Shown here: positions 1 to 11,124 of the stretch, piece after piece
Layout: each line of letters starts with the position of its first letter
Position numbering within the stretch: the first letter of the stretch is position 1
Assembly (NCBI RefSeq): GCF_007828045.1
Contig: NZ_VITN01000002.1
Span: 1 to 64,000, forward strand
From: Nitrospirillum amazonense
GTDB lineage: Bacteria > Pseudomonadota > Alphaproteobacteria > Azospirillales > Azospirillaceae
Direction of reading: 5' to 3'
Length of the DNA: 64,000 nt
Notes under the pieces: model-generated
Seen by the model: only the letters and a program-made list of their open reading frames with translations
Databases searched by the model: none
Told to the model about the DNA's origin: nothing
Translations under genes and position numbers: made by a program

Positions 1-1
1 C

Positions 2-130
2 AACGGACGCGGCCCCTGGTGGAATGCCGGGGCCAGCCACATGAACGACGCCTACCGCAAATCCTTCTTCGACACCCTCGGCCTGCCATCCCTCATGACG
101 ACCCATCAACGCCTAAACCACGCTTCATGA
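2..130 (+). CDS. ltrA: Group II intron reverse transcriptase/maturase, C-terminal end (partial)
   Basis: The open frame from base 2 enters from outside the window and ends at TGA 128-130. Its last residues contain GPWWNAGASHMNDAY and then FFDTLGLPSL, which resembles the conserved tail of group II intron-encoded proteins (reverse transcriptase with maturase domain). Such proteins splice and mobilise their own intron RNA. Intron domains V and VI follow directly, as expected when the protein is encoded in domain IV. Only about 42 residues are visible, so nothing can be said about the catalytic domain or whether the intron is active. Family assignment rests on the tail motif plus the RNA structure after it. 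Confidence 0.8.
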   Translation, partial: NGRGPWWNAGASHMNDAYRKSFFDTLGLPSLMTTHQRLNHAS

Positions 131-200
131 ACCGCCGTATACGGAACCGTACGTACGGTGGTGTGGGAGGGGGGAGGTGTGAACCTTCCCCCTACCCGAT
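130..200 (+). mobile_element. Group II intron 3' end, domains V and VI
   Basis: Immediately after the maturase stop, ACCGCCGTA pairs with TACGGTGGT to give the compact hairpin typical of domain V. It is followed by a G-rich arm pairing with ACCTTCCCCCTACCC around a GTGA loop, which fits domain VI. An unpaired A near base 194 lies about 6-7 nt from the presumed 3' splice site after ...CCCGAT (about base 200) and would be the branch point. The 5' part of the intron is outside the window. The exact 3' boundary is inferred from the usual AY ending, not from an uninterrupted homologue. Confidence 0.75.
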
Positions 201-299
201 CCCCCCGATTGCACGGCTTCTATCACCCGGCCCATGCCGGTAGACTTGTCGGCCGTAAGGGGTGCGGGCGAAGGCGCGCACGTGAAGACAGGCGGCGTC

Positions 300-3200
300 A
301 TGCGTCCACTCCCGGGGCACGCCCTGGCGACTTCGTTCAAGGTCCTGCTCCTGGCGGCGGCATATCTGGGCACGGCACGTCTGGGCCTGGCCCTGGCCAG
401 TCTGAGCGACAGCGCCAGCCCGGTGTGGCCCGCCTCCGGCCTGGCTGTGGCGGGCCTGCTGATCTTCGGCCGGGGCGCCTGGCCCTTCGTCCTCATCGGC
501 GCCTTCGTCGCCAACCTGCTCACCCCCGGCGTGGGCCCCCTGACGGCGACCTTCATCGCGTTGGGCAACACGGGCGAGGCGGTGCTGGGCGCCCTGCTGT
601 TCACGCGCATCGATGGCATCGACAAGGAAAGGCTGCAGGTTTCCCGCGCCGCCGCCCATGGCCTGGCCGCCATCCTGGCGCCTGTTTGCAGCGCCACCAT
701 CGGGGTCAGCGCCCTGCTGGTGGCGGGCAACCTGTCCTGGGACGTGAACCTGGGCGCCATCTGGATCACCTGGTGGACGGGCGATGCGCTGGGCATCCTG
801 ATCATCACCGCCCTGCTGGTGGCCCTGCGGGAGGCCAAGGCCGCCGACTGGCGCCCCGCCCACTTGTGGGCGACGCTGTTCAGCGGCCTGATGCCTGTGC
901 TGGGGCTGACGGTGGCGGCCCTGACCCTACCCTTCCTGCCCGTGGCGCGGACGCTGTTGGGCTCGGCCGCGGCGCTGGGCATCTTCCTGCTATATCCCGC
1001 CATCCTGCTGGCCGCCCGCCGCTACGGCCCGGCGGCGGCCCACCTGGTGGTTCTGGCGGCGGCCACGGTCTATGTGCTGGGCACGATCGCCGGCATCGGC
1101 CCATTCATGGATGCCACCCTGAACGAAAGCCTGCTGAACATGCAGGCCATGCTGGCGACGTTTGCCCTGACGGCCATCGTCTTCTCCGACATTCCCCCGC
1201 AGTCGGCGCGCTTGGGATCCGCTGTCTTCCTGGTGGGCTGCCTGGTGGCCACCGGCGTCTTCCTGGACCGGACGGACATCGCCCGCTCCCGCGATGAGGC
1301 CCACCTGGGCAAGATCGTGGACAATGCCATGGCGCGCATCCACGAACGCCTGCTGGTCTATTCCAACGCCTTGGAGTCCGGCGCCGCCCTCTACGCCACC
1401 GGCCTGCCCGTGGGCCGCGAGCAGTGGCGGGCGTTCGCCAGCACCATCAACATCGATGGCCGCTATCCCGGCATCAACGGCATCGGCGTCGTCTATCCCG
1501 TGCCCACCGACGGGCTGGAGGCCTTCCTGGCGCGTGTCCGGGCCGACGGCGCGCCTGACTTCAAGCTGCGCGCCGCCTCCACCGAACCGGTGCTGGACGA
1601 CTTCGCCGACGCGCTGGAATACGACGTCATCACCTATATTGAGCCGGCGGGCGCCAACGCGGCCGCCCTGGGGCTGAACGTGGCGACGGAAGCCAACCGC
1701 CGCGACGCGGCCTTACGCGCCCGTGACACCGGCCAGCCCGCCATGACCAAGCGCATCATCCTGGTGCAGGACGCGCAGCGGCGTGCGGGCTTCCTCTATT
1801 TCATTCCCGTCTATACGCCGGGCAAGCCGCTGGACACGGTGGCGCAGCGCCGCCGCGCCCTGCAGTGCTGGATCTATGCCCCCTTCATTTCCGAGGTGTT
1901 CTTCCGCGAGGCGCTGCGCGACAGGGTGGATGAGGTCAACGTCGCCGTGTACGACGGCGGCGAGATGCGGCCCGACGCCCTGCTGTACCGCAAGATCACG
2001 CCCGACACCCTGGGGGGCCGGCTGGCCGCGCGCGTGGGCCTCAAGGCCTCGGGCCTGGGCGCCCCGGACCAGGTGAGCCGCGTGGATGAGGCCGGTCACG
2101 CCTTGACCTTGGCGTGGTCGCGGGCGGCCAGTTTCGCCACCGCCGGCCAGGCGGGGGCAGCAATGGCCGCCGCCAGCCTGGCCTTCATTTCGCTCATGCT
2201 GGCGGCGTTGACCGCCAATTTGCACCTGGTTCGCGCCCGCGCCACGGCCATCGCCGAGGGCATGACGCGGGAACTGAGCGCCATCAACACCAAGCTGATG
2301 GCCGCCGGCAAACGCCTGACCCTGGCGACGCGGGCCGGCGGCATCGGCGTATGGGAATACGATCTGGCGACGCAGGAGCTGGTCTGGGACGAGCGCATGT
2401 TCCAGATGTACGGCGTCGACCCGGACACGTCCCGCCCCCTGACTTTCGCCACCTGGCAGTCCCGCTGCCATGCGGAGGATCTGGGCCGCATGCAGGCGGA
2501 AGTGCAGGCGGCCGTCCGCGGCGAGGTGCCCCTGGATACGGAGTTCCGCATCCGCCTGCCCGATGGCACCATCCGCCACATCAAGACCAACGGCTTGGTG
2601 GAGCGCGACGCCAAGGGCCAGGCCATCAAGATCGTGGGCGTGAACTGGGACGTTACGGCAACGCGCGAGAGCGCCCGCGCCCTGGCCGCGGAAAAGCGGC
2701 GGGCGGAGGAGGCCAACCGGGCCAAGAACGAGTTCCTGGCCAATATGAGCCATGAGGTGCGCACGCCCATGAACGGCGTGGTGGGCATGGTGCAACTGCT
2801 GCTGGACACCAGCGGCCTCACCACCGAGCAGCGCGGCTACGCCGAGACCATCCGCGACAGCGCCGATGCCCTGCTGGGGGTCATCAACGACATCCTGGAC
2901 ATCTCCAAGCTTGAGGCGGGCAAGGTCGACCTGGAGAACCTGTCCTTCGATCTGGGCGATCTGGTGGAGGGGGTGGCCGCCATCCTGGCGCCCCGTGCCC
3001 GCGACAAGGGTATCGAGCTGGGCGTGCTGGTGGTGGAGGAAGCGCGGCGGCACTGGCGCGGCGATCCCACCCGCCTGCGGCAGCTGCTGCTGAACCTGGC
3101 CGGCAACGCCGTCAAGTTCACCGACCGCGGCTGGGTCAGCATCGTCGTCACCTGCCTGGCCGGCACCGCGCCCGGCACGCGGCGCCTGCGCTTCGCTGTG

Positions 3201-4712
3201 CAGGACACCGGCATCGGCCTCAGCGACGAGCAGGCCCGGCGCTTGTTTCAGAAATTCACCCAGGCGGACGCCAGCGTCACCCGGCGCTTCGGCGGCACGG
3301 GCCTGGGCCTGGCCATCTGCAAGCAGCTGGTGGAGCTGATGGGGGGCGACATCGGGGCGGAAAGCACGCCGGGCCAAGGGTCCCTGTTCTGGTTCGAATT
3401 GCCGCTGGCCCCGGCGGAACCGGCCGCCGCGCCCCTGCCCTCGCTGGAAAGCGTGCGCGGCCGCCACGCTCTGGTGGTCGATGACCTGGCCATGAACCGC
3501 CTGATCCTCACCCACAACCTCAGCTTCGACCTGGGCCTGCGTGTGGATGAGGCGCCGGACGGTGAAACCGCGCTGGCGCGGCTGTGGTCGGCGGCGGGCG
3601 GCGGCGACCCCTATGACATCCTGCTGATCGACAACCGCATGCCGGGCCTCAACGGGCCCGAGGTGGTGGCCAGGGTGCGCGCCGATGCCCGATTCCAGGA
3701 CCTGCGCGTCATCCTGGTCAGTTCCATCGAACCGGATCAGACAACGGTCGATGCCCGCTATGACGCCCTACTGGCCAAGCCAGTGCGCCGCCTGTCCCTG
3801 AACGAGGCGGTGGCGCGCGCCTTTGGCTGCCTGATGCCGCCCTGCGCGCCCCAGCCGGCGGCGGCGGAAACGGCGCCGGACGGCCAGGGCCGCCGCGTGC
3901 TGGTGGTGGAGGACAACCCCACCAACCAGGCGGTGGCGAGCCTGATGCTGCGCAAGGCGGGTTACATGGTCACCGTGGTGGAGGACGGTGCGCAGGCGGT
4001 GGCGGCCTGCGCCCGCGACCGCTACGACATCGTGCTCATGGACGTGCAGATGCCGGTGATGGATGGCATGGAGGCCACGCGCCGCATCCGGGCGGCAGAG
4101 GCGGCGGAAGGCCGGGCCCGTACCCCCATCCTGGCCATGACCGCCAATGCCATGGCGGGGATGAGCGCCGACTACGCCGCCGCCGGCATGGACGATTGCG
4201 TCTATAAGCCCTTCCGTCAACAGCAGATCCTGCAGGTGGTCGACGACTGGTCCCGCGCCGGAGAGGCGGCCGCCACAGGGATGAAGGCCCCCGCCCCCGA
4301 ACCTGTCGCGGTGCCGGAACCGATGCCAGCGGCAGCGAACGCCATGACTGATCTGCCGCTGCTGGAGGAGGCGATTCTGGGCCGCCTGCAACCGGTGGCG
4401 GGCCCCGGCGCCTTTGACCGGCTGGTGCGTGATTTCATCGGCAACGGCGCGACCCGGGTGGACAGGGTGGCGAGTCTGGCGGCCGCAGATGACAGGACCG
4501 ACCTGCATACCTTGGGACAGCAGGCCCATGACCTTATTTCCACGGCGGGGAATTGTGGATTAAGACGGCTGGAGGAGGCCGCACGCCAGCTTCAGTTCGC
4601 CTGCGATGCCGGCGACGCCGATCGCGCCCGGGCCCTAGGGGACCTGATCGGCACCATAGGGCCTCAATCTTGGCAGGCGCTGAGGCGACGCTTCCTGGAA
4701 ACGGCGGACTGA
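300..4712 (+). CDS. Hybrid sensor histidine kinase: MASE1-CHASE-PAS-HisKA-HATPase-REC-REC-HPt
   Basis: A 1470-residue membrane phosphorelay protein. The first ~300 residues form a multi-pass MASE1-like sensor. Residues ~345-560 look like an extracytoplasmic CHASE domain (SNALESGAALYATG... YPGINGIGVVYPVP), ended by another membrane helix. A PAS domain (~680-800) precedes HisKA, with phospho-acceptor His818 in NMSHEVRTPMNG, and an HATPase with GTGLGLAI. Two receiver domains follow, with Asp1111 (LLIDNRMPG) and Asp1248 (LMDVQMPVMDG). The C-terminus is an HPt-like bundle with His1410 in QQAHDLIST. The frame stays open back to 234, but ATG 300 places the first membrane helix normally. No response regulator gene is adjacent, so output partner and ligand are unknown. 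The intron end lies about 100 bp upstream. Confidence 0.9.
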   Translation: MRPLPGHALATSFKVLLLAAAYLGTARLGLALASLSDSASPVWPASGLAVAGLLIFGRGAWPFVLIGAFVANLLTPGVGPLTATFIALGNTGEAVLGALLFTRIDGIDKERLQVSRAAAHGLAAILAPVCSATIGVSALLVAGNLSWDVNLGAIWITWWTGDALGILIITALLVALREAKAADWRPAHLWATLFSGLMPVLGLTVAALTLPFLPVARTLLGSAAALGIFLLYPAILLAARRYGPAAAHLVVLAAATVYVLGTIAGIGPFMDATLNESLLNMQAMLATFALTAIVFSDIPPQSARLGSAVFLVGCLVATGVFLDRTDIARSRDEAHLGKIVDNAMARIHERLLVYSNALESGAALYATGLPVGREQWRAFASTINIDGRYPGINGIGVVYPVPTDGLEAFLARVRADGAPDFKLRAASTEPVLDDFADALEYDVITYIEPAGANAAALGLNVATEANRRDAALRARDTGQPAMTKRIILVQDAQRRAGFLYFIPVYTPGKPLDTVAQRRRALQCWIYAPFISEVFFREALRDRVDEVNVAVYDGGEMRPDALLYRKITPDTLGGRLAARVGLKASGLGAPDQVSRVDEAGHALTLAWSRAASFATAGQAGAAMAAASLAFISLMLAALTANLHLVRARATAIAEGMTRELSAINTKLMAAGKRLTLATRAGGIGVWEYDLATQELVWDERMFQMYGVDPDTSRPLTFATWQSRCHAEDLGRMQAEVQAAVRGEVPLDTEFRIRLPDGTIRHIKTNGLVERDAKGQAIKIVGVNWDVTATRESARALAAEKRRAEEANRAKNEFLANMSHEVRTPMNGVVGMVQLLLDTSGLTTEQRGYAETIRDSADALLGVINDILDISKLEAGKVDLENLSFDLGDLVEGVAAILAPRARDKGIELGVLVVEEARRHWRGDPTRLRQLLLNLAGNAVKFTDRGWVSIVVTCLAGTAPGTRRLRFAVQDTGIGLSDEQARRLFQKFTQADASVTRRFGGTGLGLAICKQLVELMGGDIGAESTPGQGSLFWFELPLAPAEPAAAPLPSLESVRGRHALVVDDLAMNRLILTHNLSFDLGLRVDEAPDGETALARLWSAAGGGDPYDILLIDNRMPGLNGPEVVARVRADARFQDLRVILVSSIEPDQTTVDARYDALLAKPVRRLSLNEAVARAFGCLMPPCAPQPAAAETAPDGQGRRVLVVEDNPTNQAVASLMLRKAGYMVTVVEDGAQAVAACARDRYDIVLMDVQMPVMDGMEATRRIRAAEAAEGRARTPILAMTANAMAGMSADYAAAGMDDCVYKPFRQQQILQVVDDWSRAGEAAATGMKAPAPEPVAVPEPMPAAANAMTDLPLLEEAILGRLQPVAGPGAFDRLVRDFIGNGATRVDRVASLAAADDRTDLHTLGQQAHDLISTAGNCGLRRLEEAARQLQFACDAGDADRARALGDLIGTIGPQSWQALRRRFLETAD

Positions 4713-4981
4713 ACGGGACTGCCTTAACCTAGGTTTTCCCAGGAATTGCGCCCATCTTCGACCGTTAACAAAAAATACACCGTTGGCGTGTTATTTATTA
4801 CGCATTCATCCAGGTATTTTTCGCCCTCACAGCAATTCCATAATCGCAATGCCCGCTGTGAAAGTTTCCTTTATACGTCTGTTGACAGGGTATTGAGGAA
4901 ATAGCCGACCAGCAGCGTGTCCGTTGGCGTGCAACCCGCAGGCGGATTAGACTGTTAGCCGTATAAGACGGCGGCCTAGGC

Positions 4982-5983
4982 GTGACGGACAGAGTGATTG
5001 ACGTGAAAGACGCGGCAGTGTTGGACAGCATCATACAGCCCCCCTCCCCCCTTCCCGTATCGCTTGCCGGCCCCCTTTCGGCCCCCCGGCTGACCCATCT
5101 CCAGCGGCTTGAGGCGGAAAGCATCCACATCCTGCGGGAAGTGGTGGCCGAAACGCAGAACCCGGTGATGCTTTATTCCATCGGCAAGGACAGCGCGGTG
5201 ATGCTGCACCTGGCGATGAAGGCCTTCTACCCGGCCAAGCCGCCTTTCCCCCTGCTGCACGTGGACACCACCTGGAAGTTCCGCGAGATGATCGCCTTCC
5301 GCGACCAACGGGCGGCGGATCTGGGCCTGGACCTGCTGGTGCACACCAACCCGGAAGGCTTGGCGCGGGGCATCGGCCCCTTCACCCACGGCTCCGCCAT
5401 CCATACCCAGGTGATGAAGACGGAAGCGCTGAAGCAGGCGTTGGACCGTTACGGCTTCGACGCCGCGTTCGGCGGCGCCCGCCGCGACGAGGAGAAGAGC
5501 CGCGCCAAGGAGCGCATCTTCAGCTTCCGCAACGAGCAACACCGCTGGGATCCCAAGAATCAGCGCCCCGAGCTCTGGCAGCTGTACAACGCGCGCAAGA
5601 ACAAGGGCGAGAGCATCCGCGTTTTCCCCCTGTCCAACTGGACCGAGCTGGACATCTGGGAATACATCTATCTGGAAAACATCCCCATCGTGCCGCTGTA
5701 CTTCGCCGCCGAACGGCCGGTGGTGGAGCGTGACGGCGCCCTGATCATGGTCGATGACGACCGCCTGCCCATGAAGCCCGGGGAGATGCCGCAGATGCGC
5801 CGCGTGCGCTTCCGCACCCTGGGCTGCTACCCGCTGACCGGCGCCATCGACAGCGACGCCGACAGCCTGCCCGCCATCATCCGCGAAATGCTGCTGGCCC
5901 GCACGTCGGAGCGCCAGGGCCGCGTGATCGACCGCGACGGCGGCGCCTCCATGGAACAGAAGAAGCAGGAAGGGTACTTCTGA
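4982..5983 (+). CDS. cysD: Sulfate adenylyltransferase subunit 2
   Basis: CysD is the adenylylating subunit of ATP sulfurylase; it makes APS from sulfate and ATP in the cytoplasm, driven by GTP hydrolysis in CysN. The sequence has the PP-loop type motif [14 protein letters not shown] (residues ~55-68), then [31 protein letters not shown] and the C-terminal [11 protein letters not shown], all characteristic of CysD. At 333 residues it carries an N-terminal extension of about 35 residues before [14 protein letters not shown], where the enterobacterial protein begins. GTG 4982 is the first plausible start and has no strong ribosome site, so a start a few codons later is possible. Its TGA shares one base with the cysNC ATG (TGATG), indicating translational coupling. 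Confidence 0.95.
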   Translation: MTDRVIDVKDAAVLDSIIQPPSPLPVSLAGPLSAPRLTHLQRLEAESIHILREVVAETQNPVMLYSIGKDSAVMLHLAMKAFYPAKPPFPLLHVDTTWKFREMIAFRDQRAADLGLDLLVHTNPEGLARGIGPFTHGSAIHTQVMKTEALKQALDRYGFDAAFGGARRDEEKSRAKERIFSFRNEQHRWDPKNQRPELWQLYNARKNKGESIRVFPLSNWTELDIWEYIYLENIPIVPLYFAAERPVVERDGALIMVDDDRLPMKPGEMPQMRRVRFRTLGCYPLTGAIDSDADSLPAIIREMLLARTSERQGRVIDRDGGASMEQKKQEGYF

Positions 5984-7920
5984 TGGCCCCCGATACCCCC
6001 CTGCCCGAGACGCTGGAGGCGGGCGTGTCCGAGATTGAGCGCTACCTCGCGGCCCAGCAGTCCAAGAGCCTGCTGCGCTTCATCACCTGCGGCAGCGTCG
6101 ACGACGGCAAGAGCACCCTGATCGGCCGCCTGCTGTACGACAGCAAGATGCTGTTCGAGGACCAGTTGGCGACCCTGGAGGCCGACAGCCGCAAGGTGGG
6201 CACCCAGGGCGGCGACCTGGACTTCGCCCTGCTGGTCGATGGCCTGTCGGCGGAGCGGGAGCAGGGCATCACCATCGACGTCGCCTATCGCTTCTTCAAC
6301 ACCGACCGGCGCAAGTTCATCGTGGCCGACACGCCCGGCCATGAGCAGTACACGCGCAACATGGTCACCGGCGCATCCACCGCCGACCTCGCCATCATCC
6401 TGATCGACGCGCGCAAGGGTGTGCTGTCCCAGACGCGGCGCCACAGCTTCCTGGTCTCCCTGCTCGGCATCCGCAAGATCGTGCTGGCCGTCAACAAGAT
6501 GGACCTGATGGGCTATGACCAGGCCGTCTTCGACCGCGTCGTCGCGGAATACCGCGCCTTCGCCCGCCAGCTGGACCTGACCGACATCCAGGCCATCCCG
6601 CTGTCGGCGCTGAAGGGCGACAACGTCACCACCCTGACCGACGCCATGCCCTGGTACCAGGGGCCCACGCTGATCGGCCATCTGGAGACGGTCGAGGTCG
6701 CGGACCTGCGCGCGAGCCAGCCTTTCCGCCTGCCGGTGCAATGGGTGAACCGCCCCAACCTGGACTTCCGCGGCTATGCCGGCACCATCGCCGCCGGCAC
6801 GGTGCGCCCGGGCGACCGCATCCGCGTCCTGCCGTCGGGGCAGGAAAGCCGGGTGGCCCGCATCGTCACCCATGACGGCGACCTACCCTTGGCCGTGGCC
6901 GGCCAATCCGTCACCCTCACCCTGACGGACGAGATCGACATCAGCCGCGGCGACATCCTCTCCACCCTGGATGAGGCCGCCGAGGCAGCCGACCAGATGG
7001 AGGCGACGCTGGTATGGATGTCGGAGGCGCCGCTGCTGCCCGGTCGCCCCTATATCCTAAAGCTGGGCACCAAGTCGGTGCCGGCCACGGTGGCGACGCT
7101 GAAGCACAAGATCAACGTCAACACCCTGGAACAGCTGGCGACCAAGACGCTGAGCCTGAACGAAGTGGGGCTGGCGACCTTGAGCCTGGACCAGGCCATC
7201 GCTTTCGACGTCTATCGCAACAATCGCGACACGGGCGGTTTCATCCTGATCGACCGCCTGACCAATGAGACGGTGGCCGCCGGCCTCATCCGGTCCGCCA
7301 TCGTGCGCACCGTGCCCTGGCAGGTGCTGGACGTGGACAAGCGCGCCCGCTCGCAGATGAAGGGCCAGCGTCCGCGCGTGCTGTGGTTCACGGGCCTGTC
7401 CGGCGCCGGCAAGTCCACCATCGCCAACCTGGTGGAAAAGAAGCTGCACGCCCATGGCCGCCACACCATGCTGCTGGACGGCGACAACGTCCGCCACGGC
7501 CTGAACCGCGACCTGAGCTTCACCGACGCCGATCGGGTGGAGAACATCCGCCGCGTCGCCGAGGTGTCCAAGCTGATGATCGATGCCGGACTGATCGTCC
7601 TGGTCTCCTTCATCTCCCCCTACCGCGCGGAACGGCGCATGGCCCGCGAGCTGCTGGGCCCGGGCGAGTTCCTGGAGGTGTTCGTGGACACGCCCCTGGC
7701 GGTGGCCGAGGGGCGGGATGTGAAGGGCCTGTACGCCAAGGCGCGCGCCGGCAAGATCCCGAACTTCACCGGCATCGACAGCCCCTATGAGCCGCCAGAG
7801 TCGCCCGATGTGCGCATCGACACCCAGGCCATGACCGCCGAGCAGGCGGCCAACCACATCTTCACGCTGCTGTCCCGCTTCGATGAGGATGCCGACCTGG
7901 TGGACGGCGCCGCCATCTGA
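5983..7920 (+). CDS. cysNC: Bifunctional sulfate adenylyltransferase subunit 1 / APS kinase
   Basis: A 645-residue fusion of the CysN GTPase and the CysC kinase. The GTPase part has G1 GSVDDGKST (~37-45), G3 DTPGH (~116-120) and NKMD (~171), followed by EF-Tu-like beta-barrel domains. The kinase part starts near residue 460 with P-loop GLSGAGKST and [11 protein letters not shown]; it phosphorylates APS to PAPS. With CysD it channels sulfate to PAPS for sulfation or reduction. The fusion form is common in alphaproteobacteria (rhizobial NodQ is the same architecture). It starts on the last base of the cysD stop. A hairpin at 7943-7975 probably ends the operon. Confidence 0.96.
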   Translation: MAPDTPLPETLEAGVSEIERYLAAQQSKSLLRFITCGSVDDGKSTLIGRLLYDSKMLFEDQLATLEADSRKVGTQGGDLDFALLVDGLSAEREQGITIDVAYRFFNTDRRKFIVADTPGHEQYTRNMVTGASTADLAIILIDARKGVLSQTRRHSFLVSLLGIRKIVLAVNKMDLMGYDQAVFDRVVAEYRAFARQLDLTDIQAIPLSALKGDNVTTLTDAMPWYQGPTLIGHLETVEVADLRASQPFRLPVQWVNRPNLDFRGYAGTIAAGTVRPGDRIRVLPSGQESRVARIVTHDGDLPLAVAGQSVTLTLTDEIDISRGDILSTLDEAAEAADQMEATLVWMSEAPLLPGRPYILKLGTKSVPATVATLKHKINVNTLEQLATKTLSLNEVGLATLSLDQAIAFDVYRNNRDTGGFILIDRLTNETVAAGLIRSAIVRTVPWQVLDVDKRARSQMKGQRPRVLWFTGLSGAGKSTIANLVEKKLHAHGRHTMLLDGDNVRHGLNRDLSFTDADRVENIRRVAEVSKLMIDAGLIVLVSFISPYRAERRMARELLGPGEFLEVFVDTPLAVAEGRDVKGLYAKARAGKIPNFTGIDSPYEPPESPDVRIDTQAMTAEQAANHIFTLLSRFDEDADLVDGAAI

Positions 7921-7942
7921 CGGCGACCGCCAGTTCCCGAAT

Positions 7943-7980
7943 GAAGGGCCGGCCGGAGCGATCCGCCGGCCCTTCGCCAT
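7943..7980 (+). terminator. Hairpin after cysNC
   Basis: GAAGGGCCGGC (7943-7953) pairs perfectly with GCCGGCCCTTC (7965-7975) around an 11-nt loop, 23 bases after the cysNC stop, followed by a short T stretch (CATTTG). A likely intrinsic terminator, though the U tract is weak. Confidence 0.6.
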
Positions 7981-8109
7981 TTGTGGCCCCTTCGCCCTTC
8001 CAGAAGTGGCCCTCGCGTGCAGCTTGCCTTCCAGATCAACCATTTGTGGTGCGACAGCGCGCCTCGCGCGCTATGATGCTGTTGGGGATTGTGGCAGTCG
8101 GGGGCCAAG

Positions 8110-9180
8110 GTGCAGCGGGACAAAGCGGAGCTTTTGCGCTCCATCGCCATTGACCGGACGGCGCCGCCACCGGCGCGACAGGGCAGCGGCGGCGGTGGGC
8201 GCGGCCTTATCCTGGGCCTAGGCGCCGGCGTGGCCGTTGTGGCGGTCGCGGCGGGGATCGCCTGGTCTGCCGGCCTGCTCCATCACTTCGGCGGTGCCGA
8301 TCCGGCACCGGCGGCCGTTTCCGCCAAGCCTGCGCCCAGCACCTCCGCTGGTCCGGCCCAGCCAACGCCCGCCGCCCCGGTTTCTGAGGTGCGCAGCGGC
8401 AACCTCATCGGCTCCGGCTATGTCGTGGCGCGGCGGGTGGCCACGGTCTCCGCCGATGTCACCGGGCGGGTGCGTGAGGTCCTGGTGCAGGAAGGCATGC
8501 TGGTGCAAAAGGGCCAGGTGCTGGCCACGCTGGACGACGTGCTGGCCCGCAGCGACCTGGATCTGGCCCGGGCCCGCCAGGCCTCGGCAGAGGCCGCCGT
8601 GGTGGCCAGCCAGGCGGATCTGGTGGACGCGGAAAAGACGCTGGAGCGCACGCGCGCCCTGACCGGCCGCCAGTTCTCCAGCGAGGCCGACCTGATCAAG
8701 GCGGACGCCCGCGCCGCCTCGCTGCGTGCCCAGTTGGTGAAGTCCAAGGCCGACGTGAACGCCGCCCGCGCCACCGTCGCCTATGACGCGGAGATGGTGG
8801 ACCGCTACCAGGTCCGCGCCCCCTTCACCGGCGTGGTCACGGAAAAAAATGCCCAGCCGGGTGAAATCATCTCCCCCATGTCGTCCGGCGGCTTCACCCG
8901 CACAGGCGTGTGCACCCTGGTGGACATGGATAGCCTGGAATTCGAGGTGGAGGTGAACGAGGCCAACATCGCCCGCGTCCGCGCCGGCCAGAAGGTGGAG
9001 GCGACGCTGGACGCCTATCCCGACTGGAAGGTGCCGGCCTCGGTCCTGGCCATCATCCCCACCGCCAGCCGGGAGAAGGCCACCATCAAGGTGCGGGTGG
9101 CCATCGCGGTCAAGGATCCCCGCATCCTGCCCAACATGGCGGCCAAGGTGACCTTTCTGAATGAGGGCAAGGGCGGCTGA
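8110..9180 (+). CDS. Periplasmic adaptor (membrane fusion) subunit of an ABC exporter, HlyD/MacA-like
   Basis: A 356-residue protein with one N-terminal membrane helix (GLILGLGAGVAVVAVAAGI, ~residues 37-55), then a biotinyl-lipoyl-like half motif (GRVREVLVQEGMLVQKGQVLATLDD), a long alpha-helical hairpin rich in Ala/Glu/Arg (~150-225), and the second half (YQVRAPFTGVVTEKNAQPGEI). This order is that of RND/ABC adaptor proteins that link an inner-membrane pump to the outer membrane. GTG 8110 was chosen because GGGGGCC lies a normal distance upstream; the frame is open to a TTG at 8089. It heads a four-gene set with an ATPase and two permeases. Substrate unknown; it could export a lipid, peptide or drug. 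Confidence 0.85.
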   Translation: MQRDKAELLRSIAIDRTAPPPARQGSGGGGRGLILGLGAGVAVVAVAAGIAWSAGLLHHFGGADPAPAAVSAKPAPSTSAGPAQPTPAAPVSEVRSGNLIGSGYVVARRVATVSADVTGRVREVLVQEGMLVQKGQVLATLDDVLARSDLDLARARQASAEAAVVASQADLVDAEKTLERTRALTGRQFSSEADLIKADARAASLRAQLVKSKADVNAARATVAYDAEMVDRYQVRAPFTGVVTEKNAQPGEIISPMSSGGFTRTGVCTLVDMDSLEFEVEVNEANIARVRAGQKVEATLDAYPDWKVPASVLAIIPTASREKATIKVRVAIAVKDPRILPNMAAKVTFLNEGKGG

Positions 9181-9238
9181 TCCGCCCCCTCCCCACCCCA
9201 TCCCATCGTCCCACGACCACAATCGGGAGCCTGAGGCC

Positions 9239-9930
<692 letters not shown>

Positions 9931-9934
<4 letters not shown>

Positions 9935-11094
9935 GCGACCTCTATCTGCTTTGGCGCAACCTGTTCCGCCGCAAGCTACGCACCTTCCTGATGATGCTGG
10001 CCATCTTCGTGGCCTTCGTCATCTACGGCGTGCTGGGCAGCATCCACTACGCCTTCGAGCATGGCGTGGACTCATCGGCCGACAACCGGCTGGTGGTGGT
10101 GAACAAGATCACCTTCATCCAGCCCCTGCCCTATGCCTATGTCGGCAAGATCGCGGCCATCAAGGGCGTGAAGAACGTCACCTTCGCCAACTGGTTCGGC
10201 GGCTATTACCAGGACGCGCGCAACCAGATCGGCACCTTCGCCGTCGACCCCGAAAGCTATCTGCGGATCTATCGCGATGACCTGCGCATCGATCCCGCCC
10301 AGCGCGAGGCCTTCATCCACGACCGCACCAGCATGGTGGTGGGCGAGGCCATCGCCACGAAGTACGGCTGGAAGGTGGGCGACCGTATCCCAATCAACTC
10401 CAACATCTTCACCAACAAGGCGGACGGCAGCCACACGTGGCAACTGACCGTGGCCGGCATCGCCTACGCGGCCCGGAAATCCTTCAACACCAGCTTCATC
10501 ATCTTCCAGTATGAGAACTTCAACGAAAGCAAGACCTTCGGCAAGGATACCATCGGCTGGATCACGCTGGAGACGGACAGCGCCGCGGTGAATGAAACGG
10601 TGGCCGCCACCATCGACGAACTGTTCGCCAACTCCACCGCGGAAACCAACACCCAGTCGGAAAAGGCGTTCGGCAAGGCCTTCCTGGCCCAGCTGGGCAA
10701 CATCGCCCTGATCATCACCCTGGTGGTGGGGGCGGCCTTCGCCACCATTCTGATGATCGTGGGCAACACCATGGTGATGGCGGTGCGCGAGCGCACCAAG
10801 GAGATCGCCGTGCTGAAGACCCTCGGCTTTCCCTCCTGGCGCATCTGGCGCCAAGTGCTGGGGGAATCGGTGCTGCTGTCCCTGCTGGGCGGCGTGCCCG
10901 GGCTTTTGGTGGCCGGCCTGCTGGTGACGGTGCTGTCCAAGGCCGCGTCGGGCGCCATTCCCGGGTTGGCCCTGACCCTGCCCGTCGCCGGCCTGGGCCT
11001 GACCTTCATGCTGCTTCTCGGGGTGATCACCGGCTTCTTGCCGGCCTGGAACGCACTGCGCCTGAACATCGTCACCGCCCTCGGGCGCCTGTGA
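9931..11094 (+). CDS. ABC transporter permease, FtsX/MacB-like (first of two)
   Basis: A 387-residue permease with one N-terminal membrane helix (LMMLAIFVAFVIYGVLG), a large periplasmic domain (~40-255), and three C-terminal helices in an FtsX-like domain (IALIITLVVGAAFATILMIVG; VRERTKEIAVLKTLGF coupling segment; LGLTFMLLLGVITGFLPAW). The KEIAVLKTLGF stretch between helices is a hallmark of this family. It overlaps the ATPase stop by 4 bp and precedes a second, related permease, so the pump probably works as a heterodimer of permeases with the adaptor at 8110. Confidence 0.9.
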
Positions 11095-11124
11095 CCCGCC
11101 CGCCGCTCTGAAGGAACGACCGTC

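Noticed and set aside
4713-4981. A cysD promoter at TTGACA 4882-4887
   Set aside because: No acceptable -10 hexamer at 16-18 bp; the region is AT-rich and probably holds the promoter, but I could not place it.
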